64,000 nucleotides of DNA from Wyeomyia smithii. Taxonomy: Eukaryota; Arthropoda; Insecta; Diptera; Culicidae. Shown one piece after another: positions 23,313-34,714 of this stretch; the first letter of the stretch is position 1, and the number at the start of each line of letters is the position of its first letter. The DNA is taken from contig NC_073695.1 in assembly GCF_029784165.1 (NCBI RefSeq), positions 60,230,469 through 60,294,468 on the forward strand. Direction: 5' to 3'. The position numbers were made by a program, and so were the translations under genes. The notes below the pieces were generated by a model. It was not told where the DNA came from, searched no databases, and saw only the letters and a program-made list of their open reading frames with translations.

Positions 23313-23989
23313 GGTGCTTATTACGGGAGTCACTTCACGGTGAAATCAGAGTGAAGTGAATAAAGTCCTATTACGGGACTCACGTAAGTAAGAAAAACGT
23401 CGCAAAGTGACATCTGCCGCGGAATCAGCGTTATTATGAGTGTCATATCAGTGAAGTGAGAACGGAAAAAGCGACGATTCGCGTGGAATTATTTCACGAC
23501 CATTTTGAACGGTGAAATGATTCCACGAAGATGCCATAAGTCTTGAAGTTGATTGATTTGTGATCTAATGGTAAAAATTGGATTTTTTCTTCAGTAACGA
23601 AACGAATCAGAATTTGATCCGTGCCTTAAAGCGGTCAAATTTTCATTTTTTTGCCCGATGAAAAAATGCAAACTAGTTCAGGAAATGTTCGATACCGAAA
23701 AAAACATTTTTTTTTGATGCCGAATGTCTTAGAAAAGCAGAACACGTCAAGATCTGGCGTTATCTAAAAAAACGGAAAAAACGACTTTCTGGGACTTAGA
23801 GATTTTTGAGCTGGAAAAAAATCTCATTTCACTTGTCCTATTCTCGATTTTACTTCACTGTCAATCTCACTCCACGGAGGTGATTTTTGTCACATCACTT
23901 GAGGTGGAATCGGGAATAGGTCTAAAAAAGTGAAGTGAGCGGGAGAGTGAAATATGTTTCACCGTGAAGTGACTCCCGTAATAAGAACC
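23313..23989. mobile_element. 677 bp MITE, TIR ggtgcttattacgggagtca
   Basis: The left end ggtgcttattacgggagtca and right end tgactcccgtaataagaacc are near-perfect inverted repeats that extend into cacttcacggtgaaat and its complement. The interior is itself partly palindromic (gtgaagtgag motifs throughout). A possible 3 bp duplication (aat) flanks it. A second copy in the opposite orientation is at 62434-63102. No ORF is seen. Confidence 0.85.
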
Positions 23990-24151
23990 AATATCTCTTT
24001 TTTTGCAATTTTTCAGCAAGAAAATATTAAAATTAGGTGTGAAAAATAACTCAAAATTCAAAACAATTTGCATTCGGAATTACATTTACTCAACGTAACA
24101 ATAATGGCAGAAATCGTTTTTCCGACGATATTCTCTAGACGAACTGTAGGG

Positions 24152-24551
24152 TAGAGATGGTCGGGTTTGATATTTTTTAAACCCGTACCCGACTCGAACC
24201 CGAATTTTTTTGCTTCGATCGAAACCCGAGCCCGACCCGAACCCACATTTTTTTATTTCGTTCAAACCCGAACCCGACCCGAACTCGAAAATTTGATTTC
24301 TTTGGAACCCGAACCCGACCGAACCCGAAATTGTGAATCCCGAACCCGACCCGAACCCGAGATTTCATAGATTTTATAGTCGGGTTCCGGTTTTTCATAC
24401 CCAAACCCGACCTTAACCCAACATTTTCAAACCCGAACCCGACCCGAACCCGAAAATATTTTTTTCACAAAACCCGAACCCGACCCGAACCCGTCGGGTA
24501 CGGGTCGGGCTCGGGTTTCGGGTTTGAAAGCCCGAAACCCGACCATCTCTA
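24152..24551. mobile_element. hAT-type MITE built of acccga repeats
   Basis: TIRs tagagatggtcgggttt and aaacccgaccatctcta are exact complements over 17 bases and enclose 400 bp. Flanks ctgtaggg (24144-24151) and ctgtagag (24552-24559) form an 8 bp duplication with one mismatch, which indicates hAT. The interior is an irregular array of acccga/cgaaccc units interrupted by AT-rich spacers, ending with a short inverted segment (gtcgggtacgggtcgggc). No transposase. Confidence 0.85.
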
Positions 24552-25173
24552 CTGTAGAGGTGTCGGTGAAACATATTTTTAATCGCAATAACTATTTTAA
24601 ATGTCTAAATGCAAGAAAGAATAAATTCATCGTTATAAGACTATTTTTTTTCTTGGGGATCAGTTTTTTTTTAATTTTAAAAGGTTAGCTCGTAAGCTTA
24701 CATATAATTTTTTGACGAAGGACTGCATCTTACCGCACTATATCGGAGTGCATTCGGTGAAAACTAAAACCAAGGCGTGATGTCGGAATGAATTATTTCA
24801 AACGGTGTTACCTACTTGTGTAACCACATGATGGGTTACAATAATAAAAATGTTGTAGGATCGATGAAATGATGGACAATTTCGTGTTACCTCAGCAATC
24901 AGAATTATTTCCTTGTTCAGGAGTGAAGATAAATGAAGTATTTCAAGGTCGAATTTCCACGTACAATGAACCAATCACGGATGTCTGGGAGGTAAAGCTT
25001 TTTTGAGAAATTCATAATAACCTTCTTTATCAAACAATGATCAGTCGTCAGTCTGTTGTTAAAACGTTATTCAAACTGTTGTATTGAAGGAAAACTTGCT
25101 AACACAAAAACATGGTATTCATATAATTTTGTGTCGCTCCACCGAAATTTTTTCTTATTTTGCATAAAAAGGT

Positions 25174-26756
25174 ATATGGGTCATTCCATACGAAGTGTAC
25201 AAGCCACTTGGACACGACCATCACAGATTTTATTCAAAGTTGGGGGAATTATTCATCTACTGTCTGTTTGGAAAAATCTCAATTTTGGTGTCGATTGGAA
25301 TACCCCTCGCTCTCTAGAACCCCCTCTTTATTGCAAAGTCGCGCAATTTTTGTCAAAAATCTCTTTTTTCTTTTTCTTAAAATTCATAGACGTAAGATGT
25401 CCGTAAAATACTGATAGATGATTTTTGAAGAAAATAAACCAAGCAATCCAGAAAAAATATAAGTTTTGACCGGAAGTGTTGCCTGATAAATTATTTTTGT
25501 AATTGAAAACTAAATTTACATTTTCCGGCAAATGCAACCATTTTTATTCTAAATTTGATGATTTCATAGTGTTCCTTGCAAAATTTCACATATGAAACAA
25601 CTATCATCCCGAGGTAATATGAGCCAATCTCGAGATATAACATTTTTATGAAAAAAGTTGTAAACTTCTTAATAATTTTATTTTATAATTTATAGACGTA
25701 AGACACTCGAAAAATAGTGATAGGTGAATTTTGAAGAAAAAAAACCGAGGAATCCAGAAATAAATATTGTTTTTGCCCGGAAGGGTTGCCAAATAGATTA
25801 GTTTTGTATTCTAAAATTAAATTTGCATTTTTTGGCCAATGCCGCTAATTTTATTTTAAATTTGATAGTTTCACCGTGTTTCTCGGAAAATTTTACGTAA
25901 GAAACACTTATCACCCCGTAGTAATATAAGCCAATCTTGAGATATAACATTTTTCCGAAAAATTAATTACGAAATTCAGAACTATTTTCGTAAAAATGCT
26001 ATATCTCGAGATTGGTTCATATTACTACGGGGTGATAAGTGTTTTTTATGTAAAATATTCCAAGAAATACGATGAAACCATCAAATTTTAAATAAAATTA
26101 GCTGCATTTGCTGAAAAATGCAAATTTAGTTTTACAATACAAAAATAATCTATCTGGCAACACTTCCGGTCAAAAATAATATTTTTTCTGGATTCCTTGG
26201 TTTATTTTCTTTAAAATTCACATATACTTATTTTTCGGGTGTCTTACGTCTATAAATTGTAAAAAAAATTAATTACGTAGTTTACAACTTTTTTCGTAAA
26301 AATGTTATATCTCGAGATTGGCTCACATTACCTCGGGATGATAGTTGTTTCTTATGTGAAATTTTCCTAGAAACACGACAAAATTATCAAATTTAAAATA
26401 AAAATGGCTGCATTTGCCGAAAAAATGTAAATTTAGTTTTCAATTACAAAAATAATTTATCTGGAAACACTTCCGGATTCCTTGGTTTATTTTCTTCAAA
26501 AATCATCTATCAGTATTTTTCGGATATCTTACGTCTATGAATTTTAAGAAAAACAAAAAAGAGATTTTGAAAAATGCGTGACTTTGCAATAAAGAGGGGG
26601 GTCCCACAGAGCGGGAGGTATTCCAATCGACACTAAATGTGGGATTTTTCCAAAGTGACAGTAATTGAATAATTCTCCCAACTTTGAGCAAAATCTGTGA
26701 TGGTCGTGTCCAAGTTTGTGCTTTTTCGTGGTCACTTCGTATGGAATGACCCATAT
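25174..26756. mobile_element. Long foldback element with duplicated arms
   Basis: The ends atatgggtcattccatacga and its exact complement bound 1.58 kb that folds into two arms of about 0.8 kb around a centre near 25970. Each arm holds two related units of about 300 bp containing tagacgtaag, gaatccagaaa, a ttgcatttt or ggcaaatg-like segment, and tcgagatataacattttt; the units are in tandem in one arm and inverted in the other. No ORF above background. The superfamily is unclear. Confidence 0.8.
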
Positions 26757-26783
26757 TTTAAACACGAGGGATATTTCGTACTA

Positions 26784-27556
26784 CAGTGCTTTTTCGATTT
26801 TATCACGATCAAAGAAAATTTTACCGTGAATTTGGCGAAACCGTGAATTTAGCGAAATGATAAAAATTGATTTTTTTTGTGTTGGATTCAATTGAAATTT
26901 ATGATTTTTTGAGTAAAATGATGCACTTTTATAATTGAATGGGATATAACTTCAAGATACAAATGAATAAACAAGAAAAGGTTAAGTTATGATATTTTTC
27001 TCCATTGAATTTTCGCGAACTTTTTCACGGCTATTATAAATGCAATATCAATATGATTTGTACTGTTCATTCTTTAGCATAGCTAGCAGAGTCTAATGCT
27101 TGTTTATGTGAAATTGTGGAAACGCTAGATTTTATAATTTTTTAATTCACGCTCTATGAAGACAAAACTGTAGGGTTATTTGAGTTGTTAACCGATCTTC
27201 TTTCTCGACTGCTCGAATAATACGTTATTTTTGCTTCAAAGTCAATGAGATACGTATTTCACAGTTCATATTTCTCAAAATTATGACAAATAATTTGTAA
27301 CAGAAATGACACTTGGTTGCCTCAGAAAATTGATCAAATAAATTAAGTTCATAAAACTATACAAATGCAAGGACACAGGGCACAAGTGAAAATGATGTTT
27401 CGAATACCTTTTCTGCAACTGGAAGTAAATTATTCTTGATTTAAAGTTGTTTTTTTAAAAGCGTGATAAAAACGAAAAAAAAAACCGTGAGAAAATCGAG
27501 CGTGAATTTGGCGAGTAGTGATCAAAACGACTGTTGATGAAAGCGAAAAAGCACTG
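26784..27556. mobile_element. TA-flanked mariner-like MITE, TIR cagtgctttttcg
   Basis: TIRs cagtgctttttcg and cgaaaaagcactg enclose 773 bp flanked by TA (26782-26783, 27557-27558), as in Tc1/mariner elements. Sub-terminal motifs accgtgaatttggcgaaacc and gcgtgaatttggcgag are also related. The left 0.5 kb matches 59404-59930, which lies beside a mariner-type transposase remnant, so this appears to be a deletion derivative. Confidence 0.85.
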
Positions 27557-27573
27557 TATTTCATATATCATAC

Positions 27574-27825
27574 TGCCGCGCATAGTAAGTCAGTCCCATT
27601 TGCATTTTCACTAAAATTGAGTTAATACACGGAAATGGTAGCTAACTAACTATGCATAGTCTCTTAACAATAGATGGACTCAACAACTTTGTTCTGAAAA
27701 ACTTCGGGAAAACATCCAAACATATTGTCCCAACTCATAAGATGCAATGGCATGAAATCATATAAAAACGCGTTATTCTCGGCTTGCTGAGAAAGCAAAT
27801 GGGACTGACATGCTATGCGCGGCAG
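27574..27825. mobile_element. 250 bp MITE, TIR tgccgcgcatag
   Basis: The ends tgccgcgcatagtaagtcag and ctgacatgctatgcgcggca are inverted repeats (with a small mismatch), continuing into tcccatttgc and gcaaatggga. The flanks share catat-like bases. It is AT-rich inside with no ORF, and lies 15 bp after the mariner MITE. Confidence 0.8.
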
Positions 27826-28817
27826 CATATGTATGAGAAAAGTTTGACGTCGGTTTTTAAGTTTAGAAAATAAAATGTATCATGCCATTGTTTACTCATT
27901 AGAAAAATCAAATAATCATTCATTTCTAAGGAAGTAAAAATATTAGAAAATTTTATTATTAGAAAAGTTATTAGAAAACTAATATAAATATTGATTCCTA
28001 AGAAAAGAAAACATAAAATTTTGGAGAAAGCTTAGAAAATATGTTCCGTATTAAAAAATTCGTGATTTGTTTTCTTCTCTTTAAATTTTTTCTGCTTTGA
28101 ATTTCGATATCAAAACTATTAGAAGATTTATTTTTAATGTATATACATAAAGGCTTCGATACCTTTCCAGAGTAGGATTCATACAATAAATAAGACCTAC
28201 GTAATGAACTTGATCAGACCAACATGAGACCACGTTTGGATTAAAGATTAATTGAGCTCTCGGCTTTTGTTGGAAACATAATTATTCCTCGTTTTGATGC
28301 GTTGGGTGGAGTTCTTTATGCTCATTCAAAAACTACAGTCTACAACAGGCATCAAATCAAAAAGTGAAATTTCGACGGTTGTAAAAAGTATGATAAAGGA
28401 TGAATTTATGGGAAACCAGAGAATAAACATGCGTGAGTTACTAGACAAATAGCTTAATTCTGTCGAAAATCGAACCTACGACTACGTGCTTTTAAAAGTC
28501 ATTTTCTAACTTATTGAGTTACTATGAAGCCCCGCAATAATATTGTTTAAGCCAACGTCATCATTTCATGCTACCCCTAGGGCTATAAACCTTGTGATAT
28601 TTTGGAATATTGTACGCATCGTGACAAGTTAGATTATTTTCTTGTTTTTGGCGTTCTGATGGCTCGAAAGAATACTTGCTTGGTAACTTTTTATTTCTAA
28701 CCATTTTTATTTAAACTGATGCCATCCTAGTAGCACAGACAAAAAGACGTGCCACCCGATGACGATTTCATCGACCAAAAAAATAACGATTATTTTGAAA
28801 TTTTGCTTAATGGACAA

Positions 28818-28916
28818 TAATGCCGCTAGTGTCGTTATATATAAGCGTGCACTTTCATTATTAAAGACTAAAACCGCCAGTAATGCCGCTGGTGTTGATT
28901 TAAGCAAGCGTGCACA
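28818..28916. repeat. Two-unit direct repeat, period about 61 bp
   Basis: The motif taatgccgctagtgtcgtt with a following aagcgtgcac at 28819 recurs as taatgccgctggtgttgat with aagcgtgcac at 28880. It sits directly before the 28921-29790 foldback element. Confidence 0.6.
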
Positions 28917-28920
28917 CTAG

Positions 28921-29790
28921 GGTGGGGAAAACTGATCGATTTTCCAGAACCAATTTTTTTCAATTCCTTTTGGGGCCCCAAACAACTCTAAACTTACCGG
29001 AAGTCGGTTGATTTTGTCTCCGCTTGGCGCATTGCATTTTAAATGCGTATGAAAATTCATATGGGAAAACCTACTTTTTGCATTTACCTTTCTACAGAGC
29101 TCAATAATTATCTAATAATGCACGACATTATGTAAAAGTATAGTATTTTAGATGCCTAACAACTTTGCAGAAGACACTGAAGAGCTAGGATGTCCCTAAG
29201 AAGAGCTATTGCTGTTTAAAGTTGAGAATGGCGATTTAAATGCATAAAATCTTGTTTTCTGCCAACATTACCAATGTACCGGCGCCAGTAGGATTCCCAT
29301 CAGAAATAACCTGTCGTAACGAGTTTATACACTAAGCTGGATCAAACAAACAAATTCAGGTCAATATTCTAGGCGTAGGTAGAATCTGCAACGTGTGTCA
29401 GAGGTTACTTCTGATGGAAATCTGACTAACGCCGGTACACAGGCAGTGTTGGCAGAAAAAATGATTTGCGACATAAATTTTGACATACTCAACTTTTAAC
29501 AGCTCCAGTATTTTTTTGGGACACCCTAGCTCTTTGATGTCTTCGGCCAAGTTGTTGAGCATCAAAAAACCTACCATTTGAAATCATGAAACCTAAGGTT
29601 TGAGCCATTTTGAGCTCTTTAGAATGGAAAATGCAAAAAAGTTGGTTTTTCCATACAAATCTCCATATAAATGCAAAATGCATGAAATGCAATGCGCCAA
29701 GCGGAGACTGAATCAATTGACTTCCGATAAATTTAGGATTGTTTGGGGCTGTAATTAGAATAAAAAAAAACTTGGTTCTGGCTTTCTGCT
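28921..29790. mobile_element. 0.87 kb foldback element
   Basis: The left arm (from ccagaaccaa at about 28943) and right arm (ttggttctgg at about 29773) are complementary over several hundred bases, including gtctccgcttggcgcattgc and its complement, ggaagtcg/gacttcc, gttttctgccaacat/gtgttggcagaaaa, and an inner gtaccggcg/cgccggtac pair with tcccatcagaaataacctg and its near complement. No coding potential. The inner pair may be a separate nested MITE. Confidence 0.75.
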
Positions 29791-31860
29791 ATCAAGTTTT
29801 GTTTTTTTCCATATAACGATTAAAGCAAAGCACTAGAAGTCAGAAACTGATATTAAAATGCCGGTGAATCATTCACAAAACTTATATTTATAATTAGCAT
29901 CTGAAGTTTATTCCCGTCTTTAAGGCATCATCTCGAATCGTCATTCGTCTAGATAGACCGTTTTCCGAAACTCTGAAGTCACCATCTTAGACCTAAAAAT
30001 GGCTTTCCGGTTGATTTCCGGTCCTAGAATATTATCCCAGTTCCGAAAATACCATGATGGCATTTGGCCTTGTTGTTTTCAACTTTGATTGGTCGAAATC
30101 TGCGTTCATCTTAAAATCACGATTATCTACATTTAGGTGACGTTTAGCTAATTTTCCAATCGACTGCTGCAAGTATCAAAAAAAATCCGATGAAAACTGA
30201 CTGAGTTGATAACATTAAAATTAATTTGAAATTGGACAATTTTCGTGACACTCTCGATCCTTCCGTATATCAATTTGCACCCCAATCCCAGAATGTTGCC
30301 GAAAGACATAATTATACGTCAAAAACTATAAAACTTAAAGTTTAGTTAACAAGGAAACAGATAAAAAGGATACCGAAATAAGTTCAGAAATTTATACAAA
30401 TCATTAGTGTACATACTGAATAATTATATACGTAAAGCGGAAACGTAAAAAAAGGTTTTCAGTCGAACATCAAAAAGATATACTACTGAACCGCAAAAAC
30501 GAAAACATTGGTGTTATTAAAGCATTACCCAGTCCGAACAAATGGCATGTTGGTGACCTTTAAAAGAAAATTCATATTTGTACAAAGAATATTTTCTGTA
30601 AATGGTCAGGGGCTTAGAGCCTTCTACAAACTTCTGGTAATTTTCACAAAGTAGTTTGTTAGAATGTTCTGCTTTTTCGTATTAACAACTTGGTGATGTT
30701 TATAGGAGAAACCAGAAACGTTTCTTTTGTTTGAAATTGTCACTGCGAGTCGTATTTTCATCAATACATACATGAATATTTTTCGTGACAACTCGCGTTA
30801 CTGTTTTAGATTCTCTTTATTTCGCTGATGAAAATTAGAAATGATTGAATGTGTAAATATAAAAACACACGATAAGTTGGAATTGCAATAATTGCAAAAG
30901 TGTTTTTCAAATACAATTCTGTTTTTATGGTGAAAGTATTTCGCCTACCCCTCAAATTTTATGTGCCTTCAGAAAAATTAAGTTTTAATTAGTATTCGGA
31001 AAATTTAAAATATTTCAGAAACACAAAAATGTTACATTCATTCCTCTTTTTAATCACATGTCTGTTCTAATGCAACCCCTGTTATAATATTGTTACAAAA
31101 CATATGAAGTTTGCGAGAAAAATGTATAAATTATATTATGCCATATTTTTACTATATATATATTTTTACCCGCTTTTATTAATTATCACCTCCATCTTGA
31201 CAAACCAAAAAACTAAAGGAATTCAATAACTAAAAGTTGTTTAAAGGTCACATCTTCTTTCAAACAAAACTGTTGTTGTATATTTCCTCTCGAAAGTCAC
31301 AGTGACAATCTGGGCAAACTCTGGGAATATCTTTCGTTCTTCAAATTATCACCGTGACTACTTAATGTAAAAATACCCTTGCTTCCAAAGTGAAGTAATT
31401 TGGTCTGTGATTCTTTAGAGAAAAACTTGTAAATTCAATTCAATTGTCACAGAGACTTGTTTGTAGATGAAATGAAATAAATGTTTGTAGATGATAACTT
31501 CAGTGACTTTTGTGAGAAAATTCGCAAAATTGTTTCTAGAAAAAGTAAAAGTTACTCAATTACAAAGACTGTTGCCATCTTTTTTTTCTAAAACGTTTGG
31601 GTGACAATATTAAGACCTAAGCCTTATTTCATTTGTGACTCTCGTACAGATTGGGTATTGTTTGATTGTTTTCAAAATAAATTTTATAATTATCAATATA
31701 TGATTTGGGCAATACACTTCAAATAATTGAATGCTAGCGAAAAAAAAAATAGAAAATATTATTGCGCTCAGAATAAAAAGTATTTGAAAATATTATTTTA
31801 ACTTCTCAAAAACGCCATGAATCTATAATTTAAGAATCAAAAATTTCGATGGATCAATAA
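29791..31860. other. Unassigned AT-rich sequence
   Basis: No gene, tandem repeat or clear transposon end recognised in this 2 kb. Frames are short and broken on both strands. Confidence 0.5.
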
Positions 31861-32024
31861 CGGCGCCGACCACGTCCTTGCCGTCAGGTAAGAAGAGAAA
31901 AGACCTGTTAGCGTGACCTTTACTGCACAATTAGTTAATCAATATTTAGTACCGCTTTTGACTAACAGAGAGTAAGAATACTGTTGGGGTCACGCACAAG
32001 TGTGAACACAATCTGGAAGGTATG

Positions 32025-32505
32025 ATAGGATAGAGCGCCGTGCAGCATTCGGATCTGCAAGATCGGCGTTTGATAGTGCGATAAAGGCAAGCAAGACGGC
32101 TTGCTTCGAGAGGCTATGCGCAAGTGCCAATACGAACCCGTTGGGTGACGCCTACAGGATCGTAATGGTAGAGACCAAAGGCGTATTCGGGCCTGCAGAG
32201 TGATCCCCAGCGATACTGGAGCGTATAATCGAGAGATAAATTCCACGCTATTAGCCAAGTCTCTGGCCTCCGGCTGTCAAGTCGAGCTCCGCGACCGACG
32301 TTCCAGTATCCCAGACACAAACCACTGCCTCTTTCCGGAGAGGTGGAAGCGGCTAAAATTGCTCCTAATACCGCAGGCTGAAAAACAGCCAGTTGACACA
32401 TCGGTATATAGACTCATCTATCTGCTGTACACTGCTGGCAAAAAGCTTAAGAGAATTATCCTCAGCAACCAGTACGGCTTCCAGAAAGATAGTTCTTTAT
32501 AAAAA
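32025..32505 (+). pseudogene. R1-like retrotransposon fragment (EN-RT linker and RT start)
   Basis: Translation gives RRAAFGSARSAFDSAIKASK, then ACFERLCASANTNPLGDAYR, followed after a stop and a deletion by FPERWKRLKLLLIPQ and, near the end, QYGFQKDSS. The first part closely matches 4040-4260, so both fragments come from the same R1-like family, but this one extends into the first RT motifs that are missing there. Stops and deletions make it inactive. It ends at about 32505. Confidence 0.7.
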
Positions 32506-32770
32506 CATCGAAAAAAAGTTAAAGGGTATGTGCTTAAGTGCACAAACGTAGGCTTGACGTGGACTATTGTGGGTGTAAAGATTAAATTCTGCAATAGCCA
32601 TAATATATAACACACACCAAACGTACAAATACCATACACAACAACCCATGAACAAAAAAAAACACATACACCTGTCATAAACCATAGCATACAAACTGAT
32701 AGGAAAAATAATTAACTTGTTGCCTATAAAAGTATACTGTCATAAATAAATTTACCTCGGATGAATGCAT

Positions 32771-33352
32771 TTTTGCACACACATGTTATACACACATACA
32801 CGTTTTACGCACACGCTATATAAACACACACTATTCACAAGCACACGCTCCTCGGACACACCCACGCTACTTACACACACACACACATGCACACACCCAC
32901 ACACCACTTACATACACACGCCACTTACACACGTCGCTCACACACACGTCAGTCACACACACATTCATACACACACATTCATACACACACAATGACACAC
33001 ATACACACACAATAACACACACATTAACACACACAATAACACACACAATAACACACACACTCACACACACACGCGCTACTCACACACACACGCCACTTAC
33101 ACACGTCGCTCACACACATGTCACTCACACACACATTCATACACACACATTGACACACATACACACACAATAACACACACAATAACACACACACTCACAC
33201 CCACACTCACACACACACACGCTACTCACACACATACACACGCTACCCACACAAACACATACACACGCTACTCACACACACACACATACACACGCTACTC
33301 ACACACACATACACGCTAACGCTACTCAGACACACACACTTGGTATACGACA
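32771..33352. repeat. Large imperfect (CA)n microsatellite
   Basis: About 580 bp of CA-rich sequence broken by cattcata, cacgctactcacac, cacttacacacgtcgctc and similar higher-order units. The block containing cacgccacttacacacgtcg is repeated (about 32917 and 33088), so the array grew by longer duplications as well as dinucleotide slippage. His/Thr frames on plus and Val/Cys frames on minus are compositional. Confidence 0.9.
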
Positions 33353-34045
33353 CACTATACCTACACAAATTACTATCGGCAGCATCCAAACGGCTTCCAA
33401 GTCTTCCAATGGTCCCTTCCAACGGCTTCCAATGGTCCCCAGTGTCGATCACGACCAGTTTCGGGCTGTAATCCAACGACGATATCTGAATTAGATTACC
33501 ACTGGTGGGGTCCAACTCAGATCGGAGGGAAGCCGAACTGTTCGCTTTGACGGTCGACCAGGGAATGAGCTTCTCTCAACACGAAATGTCCTTTTATAGC
33601 GTAACTCAGTGTGGGGAACTTGGGTGATTGGGGAAAGAACCAATGACATGGAAGCATCTCTGCTTTCTTTCTTCGTCGTTTACGTTGGGTGATGAATGCG
33701 ATGCCAATTGGCTGGCATTGCTAGCCAATGACTGAATGCGTGAAATCATTTCGTCTATGTTTTTGAAGTCTGCGTTAGGGAAATAAACCAATCGTATGAA
33801 AAATGTATGTGGATATTTGACCTTCAAACTTTTCCGCAATTTTCACGGAGTAATAAGAAAATGGTAACTGAAATTATCATGTTATACAAATCTTGTATGT
33901 TTTAGCTTTTCAACGGTATATTAACTATTCAAATCGAAACAGTTGTTTGAGCGCTATTAGCATCTAAAATCTTCCATTCCGTCAACTAAAAACGTTACAT
34001 GTTCAATCCAGTTTTCACAGAAGGTACCTTAGTATAGTGAAGAAA
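33353..34045. other. Unassigned sequence after the CA array
   Basis: The part 33390-33600 is more GC-balanced, with a short duplicated phrase (aacggcttccaa / tggtccc twice, 33399-33440). Minus frames have no recognisable domain. It could be a retroelement fragment, but I cannot name one. Confidence 0.35.
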
Positions 34046-34075
34046 GACGTAGTCCCACGTCAAAAAAACCCGGGA
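34046..34075. repeat. Inverse copy of the gacgtgggactacgtc terminal motif
   Basis: gacgtagtcccacgtc preceded by agtatagtgaagaaa is the reverse complement of the end at 10194, including the ctatact part. A similar right-facing end, gacgtagtcctacgtc, is at 35563. Neither has an obvious partner end close by. Confidence 0.5.
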
Positions 34076-34488
34076 ACTATTCAATCGGGTTGAACGAACT
34101 CAACAGTGGGACGAATAAAAGCAATCCCTTACCACTTAGAAATTACAAGATCAAAAGTGATAGATTGGAGGTACACATATGAACATATGAAAACATCGAA
34201 AATATTTCTGAAACAGTCAGGCAGAGAAGAATCTTTGCGAAAGATCACTCTAATGAATTAAGTACTTTAAAAAAGAAGATGGTTGTTATACTACCTCTGC
34301 CTGCGAATCGTTACAGCTAATGATGAGAAGGGTCGATTATCGACTCAAGTGATATAAACAAAATTGTTTGTGGCAAGTATCATCACAAACCGAATGCAAT
34401 CTTCTTTAAACATTGTTTCCTTTTGGTGCGATAGCGAGGGCTCAAATGTAAATCCTTTGACACTACTATCGTTATTGTCTAGTATTTA

Positions 34489-34698
34489 TTTCCCAGTTGG
34501 TCTCGGGGTACGATGCTAACCTAACGAGCCAGTCGTCATAGGTACGAGTCTCGTCTCGGGAGAGACTGTTAGTGTCAGTAGGATCGTAGCGCTAGCCCCG
34601 CAATTGTCCTTTTTACTAAATAGTCGGCTGCGAAGTCTGTGTATAATTAAACAGAAGGTCAAGTTCCGAATCGGAATGCAGCACCAAGGATTTGCCTC
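34489..34698 (+). mobile_element. tRNA-derived SINE, about 210 bp
   Basis: A 16 bp exact duplication, tattgtctagtattta, flanks it (34473-34488 and 34699-34714). The head has A-box-like tggtctcggggtacga and B-box-like ggtacgagtctc sequences, as in tRNA-derived SINEs. It ends in gcaccaaggatttgcctc rather than a poly(A). Its sequence is unrelated to the SINE pair at 44650 and 53872. Confidence 0.8.
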
Positions 34699-34714
34699 TA
34701 TTGTCTAGTATTTA

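Larger units (their letters stand above)
24714..28610. repeat. Third, diverged copy of the gacgtgggactacgtc family, split by insertions
   Basis: The left part (24714-25170) carries gacgaaggactgcatctt, ggagtgcattcggtgaaaac, ccacatgatgggttacaata and accaatcac, matching copies A and B with divergence. The right part near 28555-28600 has ccaacgtcatcatttcatg and ccctagggctataaacc, matching their 3' block. Between them sit the foldback element and two MITEs listed below. The central alignment (28200-28550) is weak. Confidence 0.5.

Noticed and set aside
24167..24404. Thr-Arg-Pro-Glu repeat ORF and its minus-strand counterpart
   Set aside because: Falls wholly inside the hAT-type MITE and reflects the acccga units.
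32771..33352. CRISPR-like array
   Set aside because: Repeats are a CA microsatellite without unique spacers of constant length, and the genome is eukaryotic.
32765..33515. His/Thr-rich and Val/Cys-rich ORFs on either strand
   Set aside because: Translations of a CA microsatellite; no non-repetitive coding sequence is attached.
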